A program made the translations under genes and the position numbers. Of a stretch of 64,000 nt of DNA, positions 23,462-31,053 are shown piece by piece (the stretch's first letter is position 1; every line of letters begins with the position of its first letter). The notes beneath the pieces are model-generated. The model saw nothing but the letters and a program-made list of their open reading frames with translations, did no database searches and had not been told where the DNA came from. The stretch is taken from positions 117,708-181,707 of the forward strand of contig NZ_OPYN01000063.1 in assembly GCF_900277125.1 (NCBI RefSeq), written 5' to 3'. The DNA comes from Pseudomonas inefficax (GTDB taxonomy: Bacteria; Pseudomonadota; Gammaproteobacteria; Pseudomonadales; Pseudomonadaceae).

Positions 23462-23694
23462 CAGGGCTGACGGTCCGCTTGCGGTTGCTGCGTACCCTGA
23501 CCGGTCAACGGGCACTGTTGCTGCACCTGCGTGTGCGCTGGGGGAATGGTGCCAGTTTCACCGCCCATGGACTTGCGAAAACCCTGGATCGCCTCGCCCA
23601 CATCGCTGCCCAGGCCCTTCAGGCGCTTGGTACCAAACAGCAGGAATACGATCAGCAGTACGATCACCAGTTGCCAGATTCCGATGCCACCCAT
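23461..23694 (-). CDS. tatA: Twin-arginine translocase subunit TatA
   Basis: A 77-residue pore-forming subunit. The membrane helix ([19 protein letters not shown]) is followed by the hinge [14 protein letters not shown], an amphipathic helix and a Gln/Pro-rich tail. The start at 23694 is the first with a good site (ACAGGAG). It is the first gene of tatABC. A PhoB-box-like pair of repeats lies about 55 bases upstream on the same strand. Confidence 0.95.
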   Translation of the reverse strand: MGGIGIWQLVIVLLIVFLLFGTKRLKGLGSDVGEAIQGFRKSMGGETGTIPPAHTQVQQQCPLTGQGTQQPQADRQP

Positions 23695-23747
23695 TGCGAC
23701 CACTCCTGTAAGGTCATGAAAAGGAAAGGCAATCCTGCCTCGCGCAG

Positions 23748-23765
23748 ATGACGTACACATGACGA
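23748..23765 (-). promoter_or_regulatory. Candidate Pho box of tatABC
   Basis: Minus strand TCGTCATGTGTACGTCAT: two 7-mers ending GTCAT, spaced by 4 bases (11-base period), each matching CTGTCAT in 5 of 7 positions. A CAGGAT sequence sits 10 bases downstream, where PhoB-dependent promoters keep their -10 box. Confidence 0.6.
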
Positions 23766-23772
23766 ACGGTCA

Positions 23773-23790
23773 CTGCCATCTACCTGCAAC
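23773..23790 (+). promoter_or_regulatory. Candidate Pho box of gspK
   Basis: Plus strand CTGCCATCTACCTGCAAC: CTGCCAT and CTGCAAC spaced by 4 bases, close to the PhoB consensus CTGTCAT-N4-CTGTCAT. TTGACT follows 10 bases downstream as a possible -10. It lies only 7 bases from the oppositely oriented tat Pho box. Confidence 0.6.
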
Positions 23791-23839
23791 ACCTGGCGTG
23801 TTGACTGGCGTCTTCATTCGGCGACAGAGGCAGGCAAGG

Positions 23840-24805
23840 ATGGGTGGCAGGCAACAGCAGGGTGCGGCCCTGTTGATGGTGATGGTGGTGCTGGCGATGC
23901 TGGCGGCGGGCATGGCCTGGCTGGTGGAAGATGGCCGGCGCCAGGTCGATGACGTGCGCCTGCTGCATCAGCGGGTGCAGGCGCGAGCCATGGAGCAGGC
24001 CGGCCTGGCTTATGCCGAGCAGGCCCTGCGCGACCCCACCTGGCGGCTTAGCCCGCTGTTCTGGCAAGCCTTGCGTGGGCAGCCTTTGAACTACGATTTT
24101 GGCGCCGGCCAGGCGCAGTTGCGGGTGCGCGACCAGCACACCTGTTTCAATGTCAATGCGTTGCTCGGCGCTGACGGCGAGCGTGCTGCGCGCCAGTTGC
24201 GGTATCTGCTGGGCGACGACATGGCTGCGCAGCGCCTGGTCGACGCCCTGGCCGACTGGCTGGATGCCGACAGCGATGCCCGCCTGCAGGGCGCCGAGAG
24301 CGCCCAGTACCTGCGCCAGCAACCGCCGCGCCTGGCGGCCAACCAGCCGATGCTCGATACCAGCGAGTTGAACCTGCTACTGGAGCCGGACGCCAGCCGC
24401 CAGGGCCGTTACCCGATGCTGTGCGCCTTGCCGCAGACCACCGGCTGGCGGCTGAATGCCAATGCCCTGGGGCTGGAGCATCTGCCGTTGCTGGAAGCGC
24501 TGTATGAAGGACGCTATCCGCGCTCGTTGCTCAGCCGCATCATCAGCGGCCGGCCGGCGTCAGGTTACGTGGATGCAGCTGCGCTACGCCAGGCGCTGGG
24601 GGCGGTGGATGACGAAACGTTCGAACGGCTGAGCGAAGGGTTGCTGCTGAACAGCGGGTATTTCCTGTTGCAGCTGTCGTTTGCGGAGGAGGGGCGGGTG
24701 ATACGCAGCGAGTTCCAGGTGGAGGCGCTGGGTGTGGTGCAATGGCATGCCCGGGTGCCGGCGCAGCAGGTGCGGGTGCGCAGCCGGGAGCCGATATCTC
24801 GGTAA
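23840..24805 (+). CDS. gspK: Type II secretion minor pseudopilin GspK (XcpX)
   Basis: A 321-residue minor pseudopilin that caps the pseudopilus with GspI and GspJ. It begins MGGRQQQG followed by AALLMVMVVLAMLAAGMAWL: a short leader, a prepilin-peptidase Gly, and a helix lacking the Glu5 found in the other pseudopilins, as is normal for GspK. The large periplasmic domain and the 'DQHTCFNVNAL' and 'WLDADSDARLQGAE' segments match XcpX. The start was chosen here, not at 23759, because it gives a normal leader. It is separated from gspJ and gspL by 11 kb, in its own transcript divergent from tatA. Confidence 0.93.
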   Translation: MGGRQQQGAALLMVMVVLAMLAAGMAWLVEDGRRQVDDVRLLHQRVQARAMEQAGLAYAEQALRDPTWRLSPLFWQALRGQPLNYDFGAGQAQLRVRDQHTCFNVNALLGADGERAARQLRYLLGDDMAAQRLVDALADWLDADSDARLQGAESAQYLRQQPPRLAANQPMLDTSELNLLLEPDASRQGRYPMLCALPQTTGWRLNANALGLEHLPLLEALYEGRYPRSLLSRIISGRPASGYVDAAALRQALGAVDDETFERLSEGLLLNSGYFLLQLSFAEEGRVIRSEFQVEALGVVQWHARVPAQQVRVRSREPISR

Positions 24806-24811
24806 TATTCA

Positions 24812-24910
24812 CCGGCCTTTTCGCGGGTAAACCCGCTCCCACAGTTACTGCACAGGGTTCAAGAACTGCGCGGTACCTGTGGGAGCGGGTTTACCCGCGA
24901 AGAGGCCGGT
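24812..24910. repeat. Inverted REP pair between gspK and the phosphatase gene
   Basis: Arms 'ccttttcgcgggtaaacccgc' and reverse complement, about 40 bases apart, between the convergent gspK and uxpB-like genes. Confidence 0.88.
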
Positions 24911-24944
24911 ACAACCAGCACAAGGCTGACTGGCCGGCGCCCGG

Positions 24945-26999
24945 TCAGGCGGTACCAATCTCCCCGCCATCGATACGCTGAATCACCACCGTCGCAGCCC
25001 GCGGTCTGACAGTGGTACCTGCCGGGGTGGCATCGGTAGCTTTGTCGGTATACGGCCAGTTCTCCGGGTGCTGGATGTTGACGAACAGGGTCTTGTTGTC
25101 CGGGGTAAAGGTTATCCCGGTCACCTCGCAGCCATTCGGCCCGACGAAGAAGCGGCGCAGGTCCACCTGGTTCTGTGCATTCACCGGCACCTGCTTGCCA
25201 CTGGCATCCACCAGGTTGGTGGGGATCACTGCCAGCAGCTGGTCGTTGGTGTAGTCGGTCACGGTGCTCTCGCCGTTGTCGGTCTCGAACCACAGCACGC
25301 CACGGCTATCGAAACTCATGCCGTCGGGGCTTGCGAACTGGTTCAGTTCGGTCAGGCCGGAGCGGTTGATGTCGGCGGTGCCGGCAGCGTTGGCGCCGAA
25401 CACGAAGATGTCCCAGGTGAAGCTCAGCTGGTCGTCGCTGTCGTGCCAGCGGATGATGTGGCCGTGACGGTTCGGGCCGCGCGGGTTGGCTGCATCGACC
25501 TTTTCCGGCGTGCGCGCGCTGTTGTTGGTCAGGGTCAGGTACACGTCGCCGTTGAGCGGGTTGACCGTGGTCCATTCGGGGCGGTCCATCGGCGTTGCAC
25601 CCACGGCATCAGCAGCACCACGGGTGTTGAGGATGATACCTGGCAGGTCACCATACAGTGCGCCCAGGGTGCTGCCGCCAGTGGTGGCGGTGGCCACGTC
25701 CAGCAGCAACCAGACGCCAGTGCCGTCGGCATTGAAGCGGGCTACATACAGCTTGCCTTGGTCGAGGTACTTGGCGCCGGTGGCCAGGCGGTCGGCGGGG
25801 TTGGCATCGGCGACGTTCCACACGGCGGTGGACACCCACTTGTACAGGTACTCGTTGTTCGAGTCGTCACCCATGTACCACACCAGCGGCTTGCCGGCCA
25901 CGGGCAGGCCTGGGGCGCAGCCTTCGTGGCGGAAACGGCCCAGCGCGGTGCGCTTGGTGGCCAGGGTGTTGCTGGTGTACGGGTCGATTTCGACGATGTA
26001 GCCGTAGGTGCTGGCTTCGTTGCGGTAGTCGTCGGTGGCGCTGGCGCCTTTAACGGTGACGTCGAAACGGGCGAACTCGTCGGCCACTTCGCTGCTGTCA
26101 CCGGCTGCGGTTTCCCACTTGTACTGGCCGCTGGAGGTGCCCACGCCAATACGGCGCTGGTCTTCGGGGCGGGTGCCCTTGTTGACGAAGATGCCTGGCC
26201 AGTTCTCTTCACAGGTCAGGTAGGTGCCCCACGGGGTGTAGCCGTTGCCGCAGTTGTTGTTGGTGCCGCGGCAGTGGGTGCCGGCGGTGGAGTACTTGGT
26301 CTTGACGTGGTCGGTACCCCGTAGCGGGCCGGTGATTTCCATGCGCGAGGCGGTAGTGAAGCGGCGGTTGAGCGGGTCGTTATCGACCACCTGCCAGCGA
26401 CCGTTGATTTTCTGCAGGCGGACCACACCGGCGCCGTGGGCGTTGATTTCCTTGCGCACTTCCTCGACCGGGCGCTTGCCGTTGACATCGGTGGTCGGGC
26501 CGGCCGGGTGCAGGGCGGCGGTGTCGATGTACTCGAAGTTGATCGCCAGCAGGCCGTCTTCAGAGCTGCCGTTGATGGGGAAGAAGTGCATGCCGTCATG
26601 GTGCATGCCCATGGCGTTGGCCTGGTCGGTCGAGGTGTTGCTGCCGTCGGATTTCCACGGGTTGCCGTTGCTGTTGATCGGCGTGCCCCAAGGCGCCAGC
26701 ACATAGGCGCTGTAGCCGGCGGCAACCACGCAGGCGTCGGTGCGCGAGCCCGCTATGGACTGGAAGCCCAGTGCCAGTTTCGGCTCTTCCGGCTCAGTCA
26801 CGGGTGGCTCCGGATCATCGTGATCGGAACCACCACCGTCGAAGCAGCCTGTCAGGCCGGTACCGGCAATCATGGCGATGGCGGCGCCCAGGCTACCGCG
26901 CATCACGCTGCGGCGGCTCAGGTAGGCGTCCATGACGTTGGCCATCGGCAGGTTGCCGCTTTGGTTCCGGTCCAGGTTGTCGCCGGTATCTCGACTCAT
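24945..26999 (-). CDS. uxpB: PhoX family phosphatase, Tat-exported lipoprotein (UxpB type)
   Basis: A 684-residue calcium-dependent PhoX (DUF839) alkaline phosphatase that releases phosphate from organic esters. The N-terminus carries the Tat motif SRRSVMRG (28-35), a hydrophobic stretch and lipobox LTGC (C52), so it should be a Tat-exported, lipidated protein. The mature part has PhoX features such as YTPWGTYLTCEENW and ETDNGE. From memory, the P. putida KT2440 orthologue UxpB sits in the same place and is secreted by this Xcp system under phosphate limitation. The start has AAGGACACCCTG directly upstream. A weak Pho-box-like repeat lies at 27055-27072. Confidence 0.92.
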   Translation of the reverse strand: MSRDTGDNLDRNQSGNLPMANVMDAYLSRRSVMRGSLGAAIAMIAGTGLTGCFDGGGSDHDDPEPPVTEPEEPKLALGFQSIAGSRTDACVVAAGYSAYVLAPWGTPINSNGNPWKSDGSNTSTDQANAMGMHHDGMHFFPINGSSEDGLLAINFEYIDTAALHPAGPTTDVNGKRPVEEVRKEINAHGAGVVRLQKINGRWQVVDNDPLNRRFTTASRMEITGPLRGTDHVKTKYSTAGTHCRGTNNNCGNGYTPWGTYLTCEENWPGIFVNKGTRPEDQRRIGVGTSSGQYKWETAAGDSSEVADEFARFDVTVKGASATDDYRNEASTYGYIVEIDPYTSNTLATKRTALGRFRHEGCAPGLPVAGKPLVWYMGDDSNNEYLYKWVSTAVWNVADANPADRLATGAKYLDQGKLYVARFNADGTGVWLLLDVATATTGGSTLGALYGDLPGIILNTRGAADAVGATPMDRPEWTTVNPLNGDVYLTLTNNSARTPEKVDAANPRGPNRHGHIIRWHDSDDQLSFTWDIFVFGANAAGTADINRSGLTELNQFASPDGMSFDSRGVLWFETDNGESTVTDYTNDQLLAVIPTNLVDASGKQVPVNAQNQVDLRRFFVGPNGCEVTGITFTPDNKTLFVNIQHPENWPYTDKATDATPAGTTVRPRAATVVIQRIDGGEIGTA

Positions 27000-27054
27000 C
27001 AGGGTGTCCTTATGTTGGCTGAGTTGGAGGAAACCGCGACTTTAGTGCGCAAAT

Positions 27055-27072
27055 ATGATGATTCATTGGCAG
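27055..27072 (-). promoter_or_regulatory. Weak candidate Pho box of the phosphatase gene
   Basis: Minus strand CTGCCAA-TGAA-TCATCAT followed after 10 bases by TAAAGT. The first half matches the PhoB consensus in 5 of 7 positions, the second only in 3, so this is suggestive at best. Confidence 0.35.
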
Positions 27073-27138
27073 AAATGTTAAGGCGGCTTTAAAACGACTC
27101 GCTCTTAGAGATGTGCTCTACAGATCACTTTGGAATGG

Positions 27139-27167
27139 CTGTCGAATTTCTGCCATCAAACTGTAAT
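27139..27167 (+). promoter_or_regulatory. Pho box (three half-sites) upstream of the SoxB-like/gspC-N transcript
   Basis: CTGTCGA (27139), CTGCCAT (27150) and CTGTAAT (27161) repeat with an exact 11-base period and AT-rich 4-base spacers. The last two form CTGCCATCAAACTGTAAT, a near-consensus PhoB site. CAACAT lies 10 bases downstream as a possible -10. The transcript would start about 40 bases before the CDS at 27224. Confidence 0.72.
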
Positions 27168-27223
27168 GCCAACGCCGCAACATCCGGTGCCCTGAATGAA
27201 CGTGGATAAGGATGGCGGGTTCG

Positions 27224-28864
27224 ATGGCAAGCAGTGTGCACAGGCGCGAAGTGATCAGCTGGATGGGTATCGGTGCCTTGGCACCGTTGCTCGGCGCCTG
27301 CTCCGCATTCCCCGGGCAGCAGGGCGGCAGCGCCAGCCTCGACCTGCTTTACGTGGCCGATACCCTCGATGCGCGCCAGCCTGGCCAGGCGGTGGTGCCG
27401 GCCACCCGCCTGGGGCCGGTCAGCCACCTGGGCCGCGCCCCATGGATGACCGGCAGCAGTGCCAGTATCACCTACCCACAGCTGGCGCCACTGCTCGATG
27501 CCAGCCAGGCTGCATCTGCCCAGCTGGGCGGCTATGCGGTGCTGGCGGCGTTGCTCGAACAGCTGCGCGGCGAGGCTGGGGCAGGCAACAGCCTGACCCT
27601 GGAGAACGGCCAGGGCTGGAATGGCAGTGGCCTGGCCTACCTGACCCAGGGCGAAAGCGGCCTGCAAGGCAGCCTGCTGCTGGGCAGCGAAGTGCGGGTA
27701 AGCAGCGACGAGCGCGTGTTGTGGCCACAGCGCAGCCCGGCACTGTATCACCAGGCTGGCACCGTTACCCTGGGCGCCGGGCTGGCAGACACGCAACGTC
27801 GCGCATTAGGCCTGGAGGCATTGCACACCTTCGAACGCGGCGGTGCACGTGTTGCCGTGGTCGGCGTGACCGACCCCTATGCCCAGGACCAGAAAGCCTC
27901 CCTTAAACAGTGGTACCAGTCATTGCAACCGGTGTTCGAACAGGCCCGGCGCGAGGCCGACCTGGTGGTGGCCATGGCCGATGTCGGTACCGGGCCGGGT
28001 CTGTGGCTGGCCGAGCGGGTGCCGCAGATCGACGTGCTGCTGTGCGCCCGCGGCCAGGACCTGTGGCCGGCACCGGTCGAGGTGAGCCAGGCCAGCGGCC
28101 GCCGCGTGCCGGTGCTGTTCGCCGGGTGCCGGGGCAGCGGCGCCTTTCGCCTGCGCTGCCAGCGCGTGGCCGGGCTGTGGCAGTTCGACGGGCGTTTCTT
28201 TCCGGCCTTCGAGCAACAGCTGGCACCCGCCGCGCAACAGCGTGTCGGGGCATTGCAGGCAGAATTGCGCCAGCAGCGCGCCGGCCACGCGGCCTGGCTC
28301 GATCAACCGCTGGCCCGCGCGCCACAGGCGCTGTGGCGCCGCGATACCCGAGGCGGCAGCTGGGACCGCCTGCTGCATCAAGCGCTGGCCGACGACAGCA
28401 GCATGCCGGTGCTGCTGCCGGGCCTGCGTTACGACTACCCGCTGCCCGCCGGGGCGGCCATTACCCGCGAACACCTGATCAGCCTCACCGGTGGCTACCC
28501 GGCACCGGTGGTCGAAGCGCCGGCCCGGCAGGTCGAGCAGGTTCTGGAAAACGCCGCGGAGCAACTGTTCGGCGACCCACTGCTGCTCGACAACAGCCAG
28601 GACCTGCCGCGCTGGCAGGGCCAGGCCTGGCGTGTCAGCTACAGCCCGCAAGGCAAGCGCATCAGTGGCCTGGAGCCGGTGCAGGGCCTGTGCCGCACCT
28701 TTGGCCTGCAATTCGAGACCCAGGCCGGCGAGCCGCTGTGGCAACGGGTCGAAGCCTGGCTCGCCCGCCAGTCGACCGACTGGCAACTGGCGTCCCTGCA
28801 GCTGCCCGAAGTGCGCTACGTGCAGGGCCACCCGGGCTGGCACCCAAGGCAGCTGGCCTCGTGA
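27224..28864 (+). CDS. SoxB/5'-nucleotidase-like Tat lipoprotein with degenerate metal site
   Basis: A 546-residue protein. It has twin Arg (HRREVISW), a hydrophobic stretch and lipobox LLGAC (C26 from this start), so it is a predicted Tat lipoprotein. The C-terminal part (GSWDRLLHQALAD ... PGLRYDYPLPAGAAITREHLISLTGGYP) aligns by eye with SoxB and 5'-nucleotidase C-domains. The N-terminal metallophosphoesterase half keeps the fold-marking segments but not the metal ligands: ADTLD, ENGQGWNGSG, AMADVG and CARGQD replace the DxHG, GGD, SHNG and GHTH motifs. It is probably not catalytic. The ATG at 27212 is an alternative start. It overlaps gspC by one base and is the first gene of the gspC-N transcript. 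Confidence 0.8.
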   Translation: MASSVHRREVISWMGIGALAPLLGACSAFPGQQGGSASLDLLYVADTLDARQPGQAVVPATRLGPVSHLGRAPWMTGSSASITYPQLAPLLDASQAASAQLGGYAVLAALLEQLRGEAGAGNSLTLENGQGWNGSGLAYLTQGESGLQGSLLLGSEVRVSSDERVLWPQRSPALYHQAGTVTLGAGLADTQRRALGLEALHTFERGGARVAVVGVTDPYAQDQKASLKQWYQSLQPVFEQARREADLVVAMADVGTGPGLWLAERVPQIDVLLCARGQDLWPAPVEVSQASGRRVPVLFAGCRGSGAFRLRCQRVAGLWQFDGRFFPAFEQQLAPAAQQRVGALQAELRQQRAGHAAWLDQPLARAPQALWRRDTRGGSWDRLLHQALADDSSMPVLLPGLRYDYPLPAGAAITREHLISLTGGYPAPVVEAPARQVEQVLENAAEQLFGDPLLLDNSQDLPRWQGQAWRVSYSPQGKRISGLEPVQGLCRTFGLQFETQAGEPLWQRVEAWLARQSTDWQLASLQLPEVRYVQGHPGWHPRQLAS

Positions 28865-29286
28865 TGCTCGCCTCGCGCCTGCTGACTGGCGCTGGCCTGA
28901 CCTTGGCCGGCTGGCTGGCGGCCCAGTGTGTGCTGCAACTGGGCCGCCAGCCGCAACCGGCCACTGCGCCTGCAGTGGCCGACAAGCCGTTGCCTGGCTT
29001 GATGGTCGGCCATTGGCAGGTACCCGTCGACGACGGTGCCATCGCCATCACCCGCCTGCCGTTGCAATACCTCGGCGGCCTCAAGGCCCAGCCACTGGCC
29101 TCCAGCGTGGTAGTGCTGCGCTATGGCGAACAGGTGCGCACTTTGGCCCGCGGCCAGCGCCTGGCGCCAGGGATCGTGCTGCAGGACATCGACAGCGATG
29201 GCCTGATTTTCAACAACCAGGGGCGGCGTGAACGCCTGCCCTGGCCGCCACGCTCCGTCGTGACCGGCTTCAAGCGGCAAGGATGA
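28864..29286 (+). CDS. gspC: Type II secretion protein GspC (XcpP-like, short)
   Basis: A 140-residue inner-membrane protein that links the inner-membrane platform to the secretin. It has one N-terminal helix (LLTGAGLTLAGWLAAQCVLQL), a Pro/Ala linker and a homology-region domain (ITRLPLQYLGGLKAQPLASSVVVLRYGEQVRTL...). It ends without the PDZ or coiled-coil domain found in most GspC proteins (about 230-300 residues), so it is a minimal form. The ATG at 28864 overlaps the upstream stop. Confidence 0.88.
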   Translation: MLASRLLTGAGLTLAGWLAAQCVLQLGRQPQPATAPAVADKPLPGLMVGHWQVPVDDGAIAITRLPLQYLGGLKAQPLASSVVVLRYGEQVRTLARGQRLAPGIVLQDIDSDGLIFNNQGRRERLPWPPRSVVTGFKRQG

Positions 29287-29289
29287 ACG

Positions 29290-31053
29290 ATGCCTGTCAG
29301 ATATTGCGTGGCGGCCGCGCTGAGCCTGGCCCTGTCCATGGCCTGTGCTGAAGAACCGGTGTTCGACGACAACGGCACGCCGATGTACGAAGTGAACTTC
29401 GTCGATACCGAACTGGGCGAGTTCATCGACAGCGTGTCGCGTATCACCGGCACCACCTTCATCGTCGACCCCCGAGTCAAGGGCAAGGTCACCGTGCGCA
29501 CCGTCGACCTGCATGACGCCGATGCCATCTACGACATTTTCCTGGCCCAGTTGCGCGCCCAGGGCTATGCCACTGTCGACCTGCCCAACGGCAGCGTGAA
29601 GATCGTCCCCGACCAGGCTGCTCGCCTGGAGCCTGTGCCGGTGGAAGCGGGAGGGCAGCAGGGGGAAGGCAGCGACAGCGTGGCTACTCGAGTATTCAAT
29701 GTACGCAACGCCGCCAGCGAGCAGGTGCTGGGCATTCTCAAGCCCCTGATCGACCCACGGGTCGGTGTGATCACACCTTACCCGGCGGCGCACCAGTTGG
29801 TCGTTACCGACTGGCGCAGCAACCTGGAGCGTATCGCCAGCCTGCTGCGCCAGCTCGACCGCCCCCAGGACGCACCAGGCAGCGGCAGTACCCAAGTCAT
29901 CTACCTGCGCCATGCCAATGCTGGCGAAGTGGTCAAGGTGTTGCGCGGGCTCAGCCAGGAAGGCATGGCGCCCTCTGAAGGTGCGGGCGAAGCAGAAGGC
30001 GAGGACAGGCCCGCAGTGCCTGCCGCCGGGGGCTCGGGCATCCGCCTGGAATACGAAGAAGGCACCAACGCCGTGGTCATGGTCGGCCCCGACAGCGAGC
30101 TGGCCGCCTACCGCGCCATCGTCGAGCAACTGGACATCCGTCGTGCCCAGGTAGTGGTGGAAGCGATCATCGCCGAGGTGTCCGACAGCAGCGCCCAGGA
30201 ACTGGGCGTGCAGTGGCTGTTCGCCGACGAGAAGTTCGGTGCCGGCATCGTCAACTTCGGCAGCAACGGGGTGAACATCGCCAGCATCGCCGGGGCCGCT
30301 GCCAGCGGCGACAACGAGGCCCTTGGTGACCTGTTGTCCAGCACCACCGGCGCCATGGCGGGTATCGGCCATTTCGGTGGCGGCTTCAACTTCGCCATGC
30401 TGGTCAACGCGCTTAAGGGCAAAAGCGGCTTCAACCTGCTGTCCACGCCCACCCTGCTGACCCTGGACAACGCCGAGGCGTCGATCCTGGTCGGCCAGGA
30501 AGTACCCTTCGTCACCGGGTCGGTGACGCAGAACAACGCCAACCCTTACCAGACCATCGAGCGCAAGGAAGTCGGGGTGAAACTGCGCATCAAGCCGCAG
30601 ATCAACATCGACAACAGCGTGCGCCTGGACATCGTCCAGGAAGTGTCGTCGATTGCCGACACTACGGCGGCCAGCGATGTGATCACCAACAAGCGCGAGA
30701 TCAAGACCAAGGTCATGGTCGAGGACAACGGCCTGGTGATCCTCGGTGGCCTGATCAGCGACGAACTGAGTACCAGCGACCAGCGCGTGCCGTTGCTTGG
30801 CGATATCCCTTACCTGGGCCGGCTGTTCCGCTCCGACGCGACCAAGAACACCAAGCAGAACCTGATGGTGTTCATCCGCCCGCGCATCCTGCGTGACGGG
30901 CCGAGCCTGGCCGGGCTGAGCGAAGACAAGTACCGCACCTTGCAACAGACCACGCCGCTGCAGTTGCCCGACCTGGCTGATGCGCAGAACGCTACGCCGC
31001 TGCTACAGGTGTTCCCCTCCAGCCGCGCACGGCTGGAAGGTGGTGACTGGTGA
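29290..31053 (+). CDS. gspD: Type II secretion outer-membrane secretin GspD (XcpQ)
   Basis: A 587-residue secretin forming the outer-membrane channel. Signal peptide MPVRYCVAAALSLALSMACA is followed by N0-N3 domains (residues about 25-270: VNFVDTELGEFIDSVSRITGTTFIVDPRVKGKVT, then N-domain repeats ending RHANAGEVVKVLRGL). The secretin core has VEAIIAEVSDSSAQELGVQW, GFNLLSTPTLLTLDNAEA, GQEVPFVTG and VMVEDNGLVILGGLI. It lacks the long C-terminal S-domain of pilotin-dependent secretins, and no pilotin gene is nearby. It overlaps gspE at TGATG. Confidence 0.96.
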   Translation: MPVRYCVAAALSLALSMACAEEPVFDDNGTPMYEVNFVDTELGEFIDSVSRITGTTFIVDPRVKGKVTVRTVDLHDADAIYDIFLAQLRAQGYATVDLPNGSVKIVPDQAARLEPVPVEAGGQQGEGSDSVATRVFNVRNAASEQVLGILKPLIDPRVGVITPYPAAHQLVVTDWRSNLERIASLLRQLDRPQDAPGSGSTQVIYLRHANAGEVVKVLRGLSQEGMAPSEGAGEAEGEDRPAVPAAGGSGIRLEYEEGTNAVVMVGPDSELAAYRAIVEQLDIRRAQVVVEAIIAEVSDSSAQELGVQWLFADEKFGAGIVNFGSNGVNIASIAGAAASGDNEALGDLLSSTTGAMAGIGHFGGGFNFAMLVNALKGKSGFNLLSTPTLLTLDNAEASILVGQEVPFVTGSVTQNNANPYQTIERKEVGVKLRIKPQINIDNSVRLDIVQEVSSIADTTAASDVITNKREIKTKVMVEDNGLVILGGLISDELSTSDQRVPLLGDIPYLGRLFRSDATKNTKQNLMVFIRPRILRDGPSLAGLSEDKYRTLQQTTPLQLPDLADAQNATPLLQVFPSSRARLEGGDW

